Part shown: piece by piece, positions 1 to 13,900 of the stretch
Numbering within the stretch: position 1 is the first letter of the stretch
How the letters are laid out: the number at the start of each line of letters is the position of its first letter
Assembly: GCA_029207755.1 (NCBI GenBank)
Contig: JARCOQ010000002.1
Location: 43,169,744 to 43,233,743 of the forward strand
DNA from: Chamaea fasciata
Taxonomy: Eukaryota > Chordata > Aves > Passeriformes > Sylviidae
DNA length: 64,000 nucleotides
Reading direction: 5' to 3'
Notes under the pieces: generated by a model
What the model was told of the DNA's origin: nothing
Seen by the model: the letters and a program-made list of their open reading frames with translations, nothing else
Databases searched by the model: none
Translations under genes and position numbers: made by a program

Positions 1-1228
1 TGTCTCTATATCTTGCTTTATATTCTGCCTTACAAGATGGAAGTCTGAAAGAACTCTTTGTTTCATAGTCTTTCCTTAATTTAAATTCTTCTTTTTCATG
101 GTAACCTTGCAGTACAATTGGTCCATATGGCCCATTTTTATTTTATGAGTAATAATTTATGTTCTGTTTTCTTTATTGAAGCAGTTAGCAAAGATTCCTA
201 TTTAAATCCAAAGATTTAAAAGAACAAACTAAGGCAAAGTGGTACCAATCTGCCTTTCAGTGTAGGTTGTTGAAGTAATGTTTGTGATGAAATGGGTAGC
301 TGACTTCCATATAATTACTGCTATGCAAAATTCCTCAAGAAAATTCAATGCAGCAAGTATATGAAGTCCAGAAAACTGCAACTTCTTTTCTTCCATTCTT
401 CCTAAATGGCTCGTATCTATACATGTATAGTTTTGATTTATCAAAAGGCTTGCACAAATCTAGTGCAGGAGCTGAAATCAGCTTTTAATTTTGTTGCCTT
501 GTTGGCTTGATGAATGGCTTATTGGAATTAGTGCAAAGACTTCCATTGGCTTTATTGGCCGTTAGATCAATCCATGTCCCTAAATGCTGTATGTGTGAGT
601 AATACAACACTCTGTTGAGAGCAATTAGTCTTTCTTGATTTAATTATCACTTTATAAGGGAATTCAGAAATACTTTGAGTGTATTCAGTTGAACTGATAG
701 TGTCTTTCAGGGCCAATAAGTTTTTATTTAATCATGTTTTCTGTTACTAATAAGCCAGAGAATCTAGCACGACACTAATTTCTTTCTTTCTGTTAAATAC
801 CGTAAGGTATTTAGTTTGTAAACCTTTTCTAATGTATTTTATAGTCACTCTTTTTTACTGTTACAACGTAACCTTATGCTAGAAAAAATATCTCATTGCT
901 TTTTAAAAATGCCTGTTCTCCTGTCTCTGTATTACAGTAGGTAAACTTGGAGTCTTTGGTTTTGTATTCTTTCATAAATTCATTTCTAGAAGTGTGTAAG
1001 TACAAACATTTGATACATTCAGAAGACAGATGGTTAGTTATTTACTCACTTAGCTATAGATATTCCTTGGGAAGAGTTTTTCCCACAAAAAGCTTTCCAT
1101 GTTTTAAAAAAGAAAAAAGTTTGATTTCTCTGCTGCAAGAGAATAAATGCAGTTCTGAGGAAGGAGCAAGAAAGTGGAAAACAAGTAATGCGTGTAACCA
1201 GTTGCAACGTTTTTTGTTTTCTCTTTAG
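1..1228 (+). other. ZC3H12C: ZC3H12C intron upstream of the first visible exon
   Basis: AT-rich, no recognisable repeat or gene. The short first-exon peptide known from human ZC3H12C (about 7 residues) was not seen here. The segment ends in a good polypyrimidine tract (about 1209-1226) before the acceptor. Confidence 0.75.
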
Positions 1229-1995
1229 GAATACGGAACACTTTATATTCAGGAATACAAGAAAAACAGCAAAGTGGAGTCAAGTACATGCAGCAGCTTC
1301 ATGGGCTTGAAGGATCATCTGGGGCATGACTTAGGCCACCTTTATGTGGGGAGCACTGGCACACAGATAAATGCAATTGTACCTTGGTCAATGGCGGAGA
1401 AGCCAACGATGGATAAGGTTAATTCTAGGAAAGAAGACAGAGAAAAGGAGGCATCTGAAGAGACTTCTGGAAGCTCCAGCTGTGACTCTGAAGAAAGCAC
1501 AAATTCTGATAATGATTCAGAGAGACTGAATAATTCTGCATCGGAGTCACATTTATTGCCTAAGACTCACCGACAGTTGTGCCGATCTCCTTGCTTAGAG
1601 CCTCATATATTAAAAAGAAATGAAATCTTGCAAGACTTTAGGATAGAAGAGGCTCAGATAGTACCTAAGGAAGTCAAAAAGCCTCCTGATGTGGTGAAAG
1701 AATATCAAACCAAACTGGAGTTTGCACTTAAGTTGGGTTACTCTGAAGAGCAGGTTCAACTTGTACTAAATAAACTTGGTACTGATGCTTTAATAAATGA
1801 TATTTTGGGAGAACTTGTCAAACTTGGGAATAAAACTGAGACTGATCAGACTGTAACTAATGCTAACACTAGTGTAATGCGCGAAGCGTCTTCCATAGAG
1901 TCTCAGAGGTCAGAGTCTCCACTGCAGGAGGATGTGACAGAGGATGGAGACAACCTGAGGCCAATAGTTATTGATGGCAGCAATGTTGCAATGAG
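1229..1995 (+). CDS. ZC3H12C: ZC3H12C coding exon (N-terminus, UBA-like segment, start of PIN domain)
   Basis: Acceptor TTTAG at 1224-1228, donor GTATGT from 1996; 767 nt, ending with 2 nt of a split Ser codon (AG|C). The frame opens [15 protein letters not shown], as in human ZC3H12C after its short first-exon peptide. An in-frame TAG lies immediately before the exon (1226-1228), so translation must enter by splicing or start inside, where the first ATG is at 1301 ([11 protein letters not shown]). The exon holds the UBA-like segment (about 1691-1831) and the first catalytic Asp codon (1973-1975). Confidence 0.95.
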
Positions 1996-4900
1996 GTATG
2001 TGACCATGAAGGTTTTGCTTTTCTATTTAAATGGGAACAGAAGGGTCTTGCCGGTCAGTTCAAGCAGTGATTTTTGGTGTGACTGCCTCATACTGTATGC
2101 AGGGTCTCTTGTAAGTGTCTTTGTCAACCACACAGTGTGCTGATACTGTAACCAGGCAGGTCTGTAGGACTTCAGTGGTGTACTACTCACTGTTAGAACA
2201 ACTAGAGGTTAGTGCCAATCTCCCTTTGTAGGCAGATGTCAAATCTCTCCTCCTCATTCCCACTCTAGTCCTTAATTTTTGGTAGTCACCATTGCTACAG
2301 GCAATTGCTGGATGATGTTACATACAGAAAGTTACAGCATATGTAAGATTCCTTAAGATTATAAAATAGTGATATAGAATTAGGCAGCTTAATGGATACT
2401 TCTTAGTCAGCTAATCTGTGGGAACTGATCTGTCCATAACATTGGTCGTAGTTTTCCGTTTTGGAGTTAGGTCTTATTGCCAATAGTTGTTGAGATTAGT
2501 GTGTGAAAGATGTCTTTCACTTACATGCCATGGATAGCACATTTACCTACAGCATTCACTGATCCTGACATTTGGGTGCATAACAAGAAATTTGCCTCTG
2601 AAGTCGAGAGGTTAATGCTTCATCGGTGATTAAAGAGAGAAGGAAATGGCAGTGAGACATGCTGAGAGATTAGGTTTTTATGGCAGTATAAATGATTAAA
2701 TGATCAATTGATTGGTAACTGTTTCAGTAAGTCATAAGGATTATCTGATTGCTAAGAGCAAGGTTTAGGAGGCCAGTTTTAGTTTTCTGACAACTTGATG
2801 TAGTTTTCATTAGCTTAGAAATAAAAGTTAATGCAAGACTTTTCTGGGCACTTCCCTTGGACTTTTTTTTAGCTTCTAATTAAGTCAATTCCCTTTAAAT
2901 GAAGCTTTTTAAAATTAAATTTAAATATACCTCTTATTTATGCCAATGTGATGGGTTTTGGATTTTTTTAAGTAGTTAGCACTTAAGGCAGGGATATTAC
3001 TTTTTTAATATGGTATATTCCTGTGAGTTCTTCCTGCTGGATATGTCATTCCTTTTCTCTTAGTTCAACTTGAGCTGTAGAGGAGGCATGTCCTGTTGAA
3101 CAAACATGATTGTGGCACTCAACCAAGAAGTTATCCAGAGACTTCTAAAGTGGTTTTTATTGTACGCCACATAAATCCAGAATTGTTGGGTGTTAGCTAG
3201 TTAGCATGGTTCAGACTCGGTGGGTGGACATAGGTTCAACTTCTCCTACAAACTGTACTGAACACATTGCAAAATTAGCTCCAGATCTGTCATTTTTCCT
3301 TAATGTTTATTCAGCTATTAGCATAAATATTTAGGATCTGCCTTCCTATGTTCGATTTACTTTCTTGACCACCTGCACTAAATGAACCAGCTATGAATAT
3401 ATGTGATGCATGCTGCAGAGCCTTAGAACTAATTAAATCTATTAATAGAATGGTTGTTCTGTATCCAAGAATCAAATTAACAGGTCTTTACTTGTTTTCT
3501 ACCAAACGTAATCACAGAATCATTCCATTTGGAAGGTGCCTTTGGAGATCCCTACACAGAGCCACATCATTTCAAGGCCGTGTCCAGTTGGGTTTTAAAT
3601 GTCTCTACAGAGATGGAGACTCAACATATTCTCTGGGCCAGTGTTTGAATGCCCTTATTGTAAGAAAGTTTCATTATTTTATGTTTAAGCAACATTTTCT
3701 CAAAATATTCTGTTTTGTGCCCATTGCCTCTTCTTCTGTCACTGGACACCAATGAGAAATCAGTTTCTGTTCCCTTTATTTCTTCCCATTGGGTACTTAG
3801 ACACACAGATAAGATCTTCTCAAGCCTTCTCCTCTCTAGGCTACACAGTCCCAGATCTCTCAGCCCCTCCTTCTTGTATGAAGGGTGTTTCAGTCCCTTG
3901 ATTAATTTTGTTGTGCTTCACTGGTCTTTCTCCAGTATTGTCTATATCTGTCTTATATGGGGGAGCTCAGAACTGAGCCCAGCATTCCAGATGTGTGAGT
4001 AGAGAAGGATGCCCTCCCTCAACCTGCTGGCAGCACTTTTCCTAATGCCGCCCAGGAGGCTGTTGGCCTTCTGTGCTGCAAATGCACATTGGTGCCTCGT
4101 GATCAGGTTGGTGTTCACCAGAACCCCCCTGTCCTTCACTTCAGAGTTGTTTTCCAGGTGGTCAGCCTGTACTGATGATTAGTGTTAGACCTCTGCAGCT
4201 GCTGGATTGGCATTTCCTTCTGTTGAATTTGCTGAGGTACATGCTGGCCGGTTGCTCTACCCTGAGCAGGGTCCCTCTGAATAAGAGTACACCCATCTGG
4301 TGGTCTCCTCCCAGATGATCATCCTCTGCAGACTTGCCAAGGGTGGCCTCTGTTTTGTTATCTAGGTCGTTATGAAGATGTTAAGCAATGCATTCCCCTG
4401 TGTCAGTCCCTGGAGTACACAGATACTGACTTTCAACTGGGCTTTATGCCACTAATCACCTTTGAGTGCAGCAGTTCAGTCAGATTTCAGTCCATCTCTG
4501 CCCTCTAACCTTGCCTCTACTTCCCTAGTTTGTCAGTGAGGCTGTGATAAGAGAAGGCTGTTACAAGAGCAAAGCTGTCAGAAGCTTTGTTAAAGCCACA
4601 ATAAATAGTGTGTCCACTGCTCTCCTCATCCACTGAACAAGTCATCTCACCACAAAAGGCTATGAGGCTGCTCAAGCATATTTCTTCTTAAATCCATGCT
4701 GACTGTTCCCAGTCACCTTCATCCAATCTACTTACAGAAAGGGTTTGCAGGACGGTTTGCTTCATCCCCTTTGCAGGGATCAGGGTGAGGCTGACCAGCT
4801 TTGTAGGTCCCTGAATTATCCTTCTTGTGCCCCCTTAAAATGGAAAGGGATATTTTCCCTTTTCTAGGCATTAGGAACATCCCCAGTTACCACAACCTTT

Positions 4901-7900
4901 CAAAAATTGCCGAGGGAGGCCTTAACCAGCTCCCTTAACACCCACCAGGGCCCAGCAGATGGGCAATATTCTGTTTCAGTGTTCCCAGAAGTTGGCTGAG
5001 GGAAAGTCTCAGCCTGTTACCTTTGCCCAACTTCCTGCATATTGCTGTGGGCCAGTCTTGAGCTTGGCATGGGTGATCTTGAAAAATGCACCATCTCTCC
5101 TGTGCCCTCTTCTCTGCATGGGATTCTCCTCGGTAGGCCAAAATATGCTCTCCTGACTTCTGATCTTGTAATCTTGCTTTTTGTCTTGCTCTTTCTTCGT
5201 AGAAACTGCCTCTCATGGTCACTGCAGCAAAGGCTGCCCCTGACCTTCCCTTCTCAGTCTCCTTCTCCCTCGTTTCTAAGTATGAGGCTCAGCCGGTGCA
5301 CTTGTCGGGTACTCGGTCACTTGTGTTAAGAAGTTACCGCAAAAGCACTCCAGAGACTTCCTGGATTGCTGGTGCCTTGCTGTGTCTGTCAGAACAAAAG
5401 CATCTTTGCCAACTGGCTGGTTGGTCCAGTGCATCCCACCTTTTTCTAGAAATCAGTCCTAGATTAGGAAAGCCAGTCTCATGTAAAAGATGAGTCTCAG
5501 CTGCTGATGCCAGTTGTGCAGCCAGTTGTTTGCTCATAGGATCTGTCCTTTCCCCTTCAAGAAAATAGGTACCAGTAACTAAGCACTTCAGATACTGGAA
5601 AGATTTCAGCTTTTACATGCAAGAGAAACAGGAGTTCACTTGCATCTCAGTCCTCTTAAGATTTCTGTATGTAAATGTCCAGGGTCCTGTTTTGGGGAGC
5701 TATAAATTGTCACAGTTTTTTCTTTCCTCTTTGCTCTTCCAAGCTGTGGCCAATGAGTTGACTCTGGAGTTGCGAAAGGGAAATGGGCCTGTGCCCTAAG
5801 CCGGACTGTAGATAGTCTTTTGAGAGGTGTTCTTGGAAGCTTTCTCACACATTATCACAGGAATGGTTAAACTTTGCTCTGTATTCTTACCCCCATGTTG
5901 TTGTAATGCACATACTTGATGATACCATTTACTGTTGCAGTTTGTTTTTACTATCAGAATTATTCTAGATAAGAGCTACTAATTTTCATTTAAAGGATGT
6001 ATTTGATGGAGAGGGAAAGTTTTAGGGAGAAGGTTGAGGTGACTGTTGTCCAGTAATTCAAGTAGGATGAGACAGCTGTCCTCTTCTGGAAGCATCAAAC
6101 ACTGTGCTACCCTGTGTCTCCGTTCCATGACTATTAAGGATGTAGTTTCACAAAACATCCAGCGAGTGACAGAGTGATTTACTTTTAGGCTTGCCTCTAT
6201 CCCACTGCCAGGGATGCTTTCCTATCTGCATCTCATCTAGTGATTGGGTGGCTGCAAAATGAGTTGATTCACCTTCCTAATTCAGAGAGTGGGGGGAATC
6301 AGAAAGGATTACTTTTCCATTAGACGTGTAAACATAACCCGATATTTTTGTCATTGGGAGGACGACTCGATCCGACAAAAAGGAGGAAGGATATGTCTGA
6401 TTATGTGACTGGATATTCATATCTGTGGAACTGGCTGCATCTAATGAAGATGGATTCATGAATTCTTTTAGAGCAGCACAGAACAACTTACTTGGCAGAA
6501 CAACTTGGGTCAGAACAACTTCTTCTGGCAAGCCAGAGGCTGCATGTATGCCAGTCTAGTCTGGTGACTATTCCTGTTACAGACAAGCTGCTTTAGCAAA
6601 CTGTAGATTCAGAAAAACCCAACGCTCAGTTTTTCTGCCTTTTGGTAACATTTGGAAGGCTTTCCTTAGATTTTCATATGACGTTGCTTGTCATTTGCGC
6701 CTTAAACTGTAAATGAGCATTAAATGCATCTTGTGTATATAGTCTAAATGATATGAATTGGCTGAAGTTTTAAAAACAAAGAAAACATCCTCTTTCAACT
6801 GAATAGCAGAAAGGAGGCTTTTGCAAGCTATGACTTGAAGAATTGCTATTTAGCATCTATAGGATACTTCAAATCTGGTCTTCTTATGTTATTCTGTTTT
6901 CTTGGTGTTGACTTAATCCTTTTCCAGAAGAGGAAGGATACCCACAGTTTAAGACTTGAACATCAAATTTTTTTGTTAGAATGCTCTTACAGATGAGACT
7001 GATTTTTCTGTGTATATAAACTTAAAATCAGAGCTGAACAGCAAATTAGATAATCCCCTAGAGCCACTGTGGACCTTGATAGACCCTTCCCACAGCAAGG
7101 AGTGAGGCTGAACAAAGTGATAGGGCCCAGAATTCAGTCGTGCCATACCTGAGCAGTGACCTATGTCAGTTTTCCAGAGAACTGTGTAGTTGTAACTCTG
7201 CTTCATAAGGTGAGCTGGGTGTTTTGCATGTAGATAATAATATTGTAAAGCAAAATCTTCATTTAAAACATTGGTCCATGTGGGTGAGAGGGGCATTTGT
7301 CCTCCATAAAAATGCACTCAGGGCCTTATTTAGTGTAAGCTGCACAGTATCGATACTAGCCAGGTAAGATATTTCAGCCACTAGTAGTTCTGTATCCCTC
7401 CTTTTGTGGTAAGATTCTAGCTACCCTAAATTTTCCTATTACATAATTGAGGTAAGCAAAAGAAAGTGATCTGTCCCTCTAACAACAGCGTATTGTCAGC
7501 TCTTTGTCACAGCTGTCACCCCTTCATCCGTCTGTTCTCCAGTGAGTTGTTGTACCTGCTCTTTCATGCATCCCCAGCTTCGTCAGCTGAGCCTCCCTGG
7601 TTTGGGGTCGGGGGGAAGGTCCTGTATCTCCTTGAAGCAACAGAGGCAAGGTTTTAAGGTTCTCTTTTGACCCTTTAAGACTTTCCTTTACTACTAAGAT
7701 TGAGAACAAAGGAGTTCCTTCTGAAGAGAGAAATATGTGACAGCATATTTTCACAGTCCTTTGCCTTTGCTTGTCCTTTTCAAGGATCAGGTTGGGATGT
7801 TGAAAATGGCCTAAAATTGGTTATTGTTGTGATACTTTTCTTTGCTGGAATCAAAGTAAGGGTTTTGCCACCAAGAAATTAGGAATGAAGAACAAAATTG

Positions 7901-10900
7901 TTAGTTACAAAGACAGTGAGAAAATTATAACCATTTTATTAATTTGCTTCTGTTCCATATTAGTTTTCCCTAGGTGCCCTTGGTACCTTCAGACTTTCTT
8001 TGCTGACTGTGAAAAGAATGTTTCAAATGTATATAAAACTTTATTCTAGAAACTTATTGGCAGAAGTCTGCTGTGCCTACAGAGAGCGCAACATGAGGAT
8101 AACACTAATGTAGAATTATTTGATTATTTTACTTACTTTATTATTAGTTTTAGTCAACAACTTTCAGAAGTTTATGGGCAAAAGAATCAAAGTATTTTGA
8201 TCATGTACTGTTTTGATTTGCAGATTGAAATCAATTGATCTTGTTTTGGGCAATTAGATTCCTTGGAAAACTTCACCCTTGGGATTCCCAGGCCACGGAG
8301 GTGATGCATTTCAGCTTCCCTTTCTGGAAAACCTTGGCCTGTGTATTTAAATGGTCCTTGATCGTACATCATTGCACAAGGGAAAACACAGCATGAGATA
8401 AATAGTGTACTAATTTTTGTTTGGGAAGAGGAAGATGCTGATATGGGGAGTTGGTTTTTAGTTAAATACATTCCCGCTTTTAAGACAGGTATTTTACAGT
8501 TTTCTTCCAGCTTTCATGCCCAGCCATCCCGCCAGCTGTGGATGTTGTAGGTGCTTGGTGGCACCAGAAACATGCACCCAGGCCTGACAGTCGTGGGCAG
8601 AGCCCCCAGTGCCATTCAGGAGTGCCCATGGGGTGCCTAACCAGTGTTAGACATCTCTGTTCAGGCATCTGAGCCTTCATCCCATCTGTTAACCCTGAGG
8701 CAGGTCATTTGGCTGTAGTAAAAGGTTCACTGATATCCTGCCTACAAAAGAAGGTTCTCCACAACTGGACCTTGTGTCAGCCAAAGGATGGCTCAGTTGT
8801 CTCATTTATGCCATGTGGAGTTTTCATGTGACAATTTAATTGCTCATTTATTTTAACAAACTAACAGTGTAGCTGCATTAGCTTCTCCTCAGATTGTGTT
8901 GCTGAGTTTGGTAGACATGGTTTTATCTTGGTACCTTGATTCAGGCATTTGTCTTTCAGTAGTACTATCTGTCTATTTTTTTAGTTTATTTTGAGAAGGC
9001 CCTTTAAGGAATAGATTAAAATATTTTTCCAGCAACTAACAATCACATGGAGAGGAGCTTGTCACTGGCAGCTTTGAGTGTAGCTTCTCATTGCCTGTTT
9101 TGACCTCAAGTGCTGAGTGTGTGGCTCCTGCTCGAATAGAGACTCACTGCAGCTGTGGCTGGAGACAGCACCTGCTGCACTTGCCGAGTGCTCCAGCATT
9201 GGAAGCCCTACAGGCAAAAGGTGTAGTGAAATATGTGACAGCTTCCATGGCTTTCTTCTTTAAAACACCTTAAAGCATTGAAGTAATTTGGGCAAATGGA
9301 AAACCAACATTTGGCACCTGTTCTGTCTACTTCATGTCAGCGCCAAAATATACATATATACAGGGAACAAGTGCAGGACTGATAGAAGGCTCGAGTTAAT
9401 GGAAAATGGTTTGGGACAAGTGATTTCTGTGATTAGGGAGTTAGTAGAGCTTAAAAAGAAGTAAGTAAAAGGGGATGAGGCTAGTTACAAACCACGCTGA
9501 CAGGGTTATGAGTCGCTGATATGATACAGGGTGGAAAGTCTTCTCTGTCTGTGCTATGGACTGAGCACTCTTCCTCCCATGATATGATGGAAGAAAATAG
9601 TTTGATAACGCTGTAATAACTCGTACTGGGCAAGTACGAGTTTTAGTTTTGTTCTTGCTTTTAGTCAGTATGCTTTTACATAGTAAGTGTGTGGATGTGT
9701 CCAGATTTCAGCTGTATAAAAACCTGTATGCAACAGGCATTATTGTGGACCTCTTGTCATCAACGTGTGTGTTTTCTGTAGCTTTCAGAATCTGAGTGTT
9801 GGTTTGGATATTTATTAGACCACACGAGAAGTCTTGCAAGTATTCTAAAGAGTCTTTTAAATGTGTGTACCAAGTCTTTCCAAGACAGTCACTAGGAAAT
9901 CTGATTTGGGGTCTAGAAAGGTAACAGAGAAAATGAGAAGTGTTCTCATCAGAAGTTTTACACTTATTACTAATTCTCCTAGCTTAAAAAATGCTTGATT
10001 GATGTTTTTGCTCATGAAGCATGCTAGTTTATTTTCTTTATTTAAAAATAAAACTACAACTATCAACAGACCAAATATAAAAGTGGTGGTAAAAGGAATC
10101 ATTCATACATGATACAAAAAAGAAATAGATACTTCTAAATGAATATACTTTGTCTTTCAGCTGAGAGTGGTACATGAAACATAGTCAGCAAACAAAATCA
10201 AAGTACTATAAACCAGTATCTCATCCAGGGCTGCAGCTGTCAACCTGACTGGTCTGAGCTTTCTCGTATTCCTAATAATTGGAAAGAGATTTTTTTAAAG
10301 GAAGTTTCTTGACAAATAAGTACAAACATTTGTCATCTTTTTCACAACTAAGAAGAAGGAAAAGAAGTCAGCAGCATAGCATGATTTCAGTCTTTTCACC
10401 GTATGACGTATCATAAAGCTGATGAAGCAGAAAGATACAAAATGAAGAGCATCAAATCTGCATAAAAACAAAACAAAAGAACAAATTTTAATTGCGCATC
10501 TCTTTCACAGACTTTCTCACTAATGATTTAAATTCCTTGGAATTTGTATCCGCTCAGATCTGAGCTTAGGCATGTGTCTGAAAAGGAGCAGAAAAAAGAA
10601 GGAAGAGTTATACAAGTTATAAATTCACTTGCTCAGCAGTGCAGAATAGCTGGTATGCATTGTAATGCATTCCCCACTTCTGCTTCATACAGTTTAAGTA
10701 TATTTAAAATTTGTATTCTGGATGAAAGAATTTTAATAGTCTGTACTAGGCAATAGGAAACTAAGGAGCTGAACTGCGTGGTCCTCCCTCTGCCTTTAAA
10801 AGCATGGCCTCAACTACAACCTGATGGAAAGCACTAGGCAAGGACGTCCATTTTTTTCCAAGAGTCCAGGATTTTTTTTCCTGAAATTATTTCTCAGAGT

Positions 10901-13900
10901 TGCAGAAAGAAACATAGTGCTGCTAAAATGTAGTCTAACACACCACTTTTTCAATGTCAGAAGTGAAAGGTGGGTTTATCCTCTTGAAACCATGGAGATT
11001 GTGTAGAGCAATCACAGTACAGTGATTCCACTGGACTTTAATAGCTGGAACAAGATCTTCCTGACTGTTTTAAAATGGAATACAATTTGTTTATGGTTGC
11101 AGCCTGCTGATAGCATGAGCAGTAACCTCGTGTCTCAGGCTTTGCAAAGGAGGCCTTATGTCTGCTCCCTGGGCATTGAATATTCACCAAGTGTCCCAAT
11201 CTTGTGTCGTTGAGGGAAGATGGAATTAGACCATGGATGAAATTGTTGGTCGTTGTTATGCATTATGTGCATGTGCACTTAAAGTGTGTCACATCTGTGT
11301 GTGGTTTGGTGTCCCATTCCTGATAAGTTTTGAAATACACAGAGATACTACTCTTGCAGCCAAACAAGCGTAAGAATACTTGCATAGTATAAAACAATGC
11401 CTAGAAAAAATACTGGTCTGTGTTTTATTATTACAGTGTTATGATGTAATACTATATTGTGTGGTATGATCATAGAAAACAGGGAATGTGTTACTCCAGA
11501 GGCCTATAACTGAGCAAGATATTGAGATACACAGATATATTGGTCCTGACAGTGTTCCTGGTGCAGCCCTAAAGGCACAGAAGATGGGCTTAAACTATCC
11601 TTTGAGTACCCCATGCCAGCTAAAATCTACAAGCTTTGATCATTATGGTTGGCAACAACTGCAATATGAGAGTATATGCTTATGTTTGCAGGTAGTGTCT
11701 CCAGTTTCATTAGAAGAGGAAGTAGGACACTTCCGCACTTAAATCCAGTTAATGGTAGTGAGCTCTTCTTTTTGGTTTTTTTTTTTTTTCCTTTTGTTTG
11801 GGATCTGTGACCTTCAACACAGCCTTTGCTGAGAATGATGCTTTGTAAGAGGTGTTAGCCATGACTCATTCTCTCTTGACACAGGTGCAAGTGTATGCCA
11901 CTTCCTTCTCAGGCTTCTGAAATCAGAACATTTTTGCAAAAGTTTTCTCACTTTTTCTTTGGCACTTTGTCTACTGCACAATTACTCAAGCTCCCACAGT
12001 GTCAAGAAAGACACAGCATTGCTATGTTTTAGAAAAGTGGAAAAAGTAGGTACTTACTCTCCTAGTGAGGGGGAAAAAGTCTTTTAATACCTTTATGGTG
12101 GTTTTTTACCTCAAAACATGCAAGGAGAAGGGACTTTTAAAATTCCTGTGGCTATCTGTCATGATATTGTCCCTTCACTATTCACATACAAAGAATTGTC
12201 TTTTACCCTTCCGGAAAGCAGATTGTGGCATATCTGCTATAAATGACAAGCCAGTCAAGTGAAAGGTGATGGCTTGTTTCCCTGCCTCTGTTTCTTCTGC
12301 TACACAGAGCTGCAGGTTTGGGAGAGACATCGCAAAAGTAGCTTGTCTCCTTCTCTGCATGGAGAACCTAGATGGGCCTCAGAGGAGCTAACTTGTTCTG
12401 CAGTGTCCAGTGAGGACATCCCAAAATCCATGGCCAGACTGTCCCACGGATCGGGGAGAAAGCTTTTACTAACATAGTGCTTAACTGTTCCTTACTCTAG
12501 TTAAGGACTTTTCTGTCCTTATCCAGTGGGACTATAGTGGGTTGGCTGTGGCTCACCTCCTCCCAGCACAATGGGAGAGAAAACAGCAGGAGCAGAAACA
12601 AGAAAACCCATGGCTCAAAATAATGAGAAGGAGATCACTCATCAAATAATTTTTTATGTCAGGCAGACTCAGCTTGGGGAATTCAGTTTAATTTCTAGCC
12701 AGTTAATATAAATATTTAATTCCAAATCAGGTATTTGGAAACCAAAAAGACAAATGTTAAAATACTTAGGGAGAAGACTGTGTCCCCTTTTCCAGGCTCG
12801 CTTCACTCCAAATGTGTCTTCTTCACTACCTCACCACAGCGTCACTCTTACACCTTGTCACAGCTGCAGGTGGCAGTCAGTCCTTTCAGAGCAGCTGTGA
12901 GCAGTGCAGGGGGTTGGGGTCAGAATGTCGCAACTTTTCTCTGTTGCTCCTTCCTTCTTGCACTTTTCCTCTTTTCTAGTGTGCAAGTCCCTCTGGGGGT
13001 GTCCTTGCTCCTCATGAAGCAGCTCCTCATCCTCACGCCTCGGTGTTCCCTCATTCCTGTCTCCTGCGTTGTGGAGCTGGCTAGAACTGGGTGTGCCCAT
13101 CATGGGGCCATCCCAAATTCTTCTCACAGCAGCCACCCTTGCAGCTCCCTGCTCCCTGAACCTTTCTGTGGACACCCATTGGTTGATTGCTGTCTTCCCT
13201 CAGTTACTTCTTATACATGGAAGATTGGTTTGTTCTTCTACAAGCTGCTTTTTTTTTTAGATTAGCTAAATGTACTTCCTTCAGCCTTTCTCCATAGGTC
13301 TCCTTTCACTTTCTTTTGGATTCTTTCCATTTCATCTATGTCTTCTATAATGTCATGCCTGAAACTGGATGTAGAAGTAGGGCAAAGACTTGTCTGCCTT
13401 TAGAAAATGACATAATTGCGTCTCTTGCCTTACCCCAGACAGTTATTGCACAACAGACACGTATTTTGTTTTGCTTGTGTCTGATCACAATTAATTGTCT
13501 CTTCACAGCTTTTTAAATACATGTTAATTTCTCCTTCTGAAGTACTTACTAAGCACATTCTTAGTTTTGCCGTGTTGATTTTGGACAATCTCTCCAGTTT
13601 GTCTAATTTGTCCTGTTGAGTGCCTGCCATCCCCTTGGGCTTGGAGGCTTCTCCTCTCTCTTTCCTTGTTCACACAGGACCTTGTGGAGCTTCTGCAGCA
13701 GCTGGCTCTGCTGTCCCTTCCCCTGCTGCTATGCACACCTCTGCTCATCTGCTGCCATTTCCTAAACACGGTGCACTCTCATGTTGGTATTTTGGGCCTC
13801 CTGCTTTCCCTCATCAAGTCTTTGAGCTGCCTGTTATCCCCCATACATTTGGTTGGGCTATGAGGATTTTTAAAAGCCCCTACTTCGATTTTTCTTTGCT

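Noticed and set aside
12735..13265. 176-codon + strand frame
   Set aside because: It falls inside the LTR-type fragment and is not a retroviral gene.
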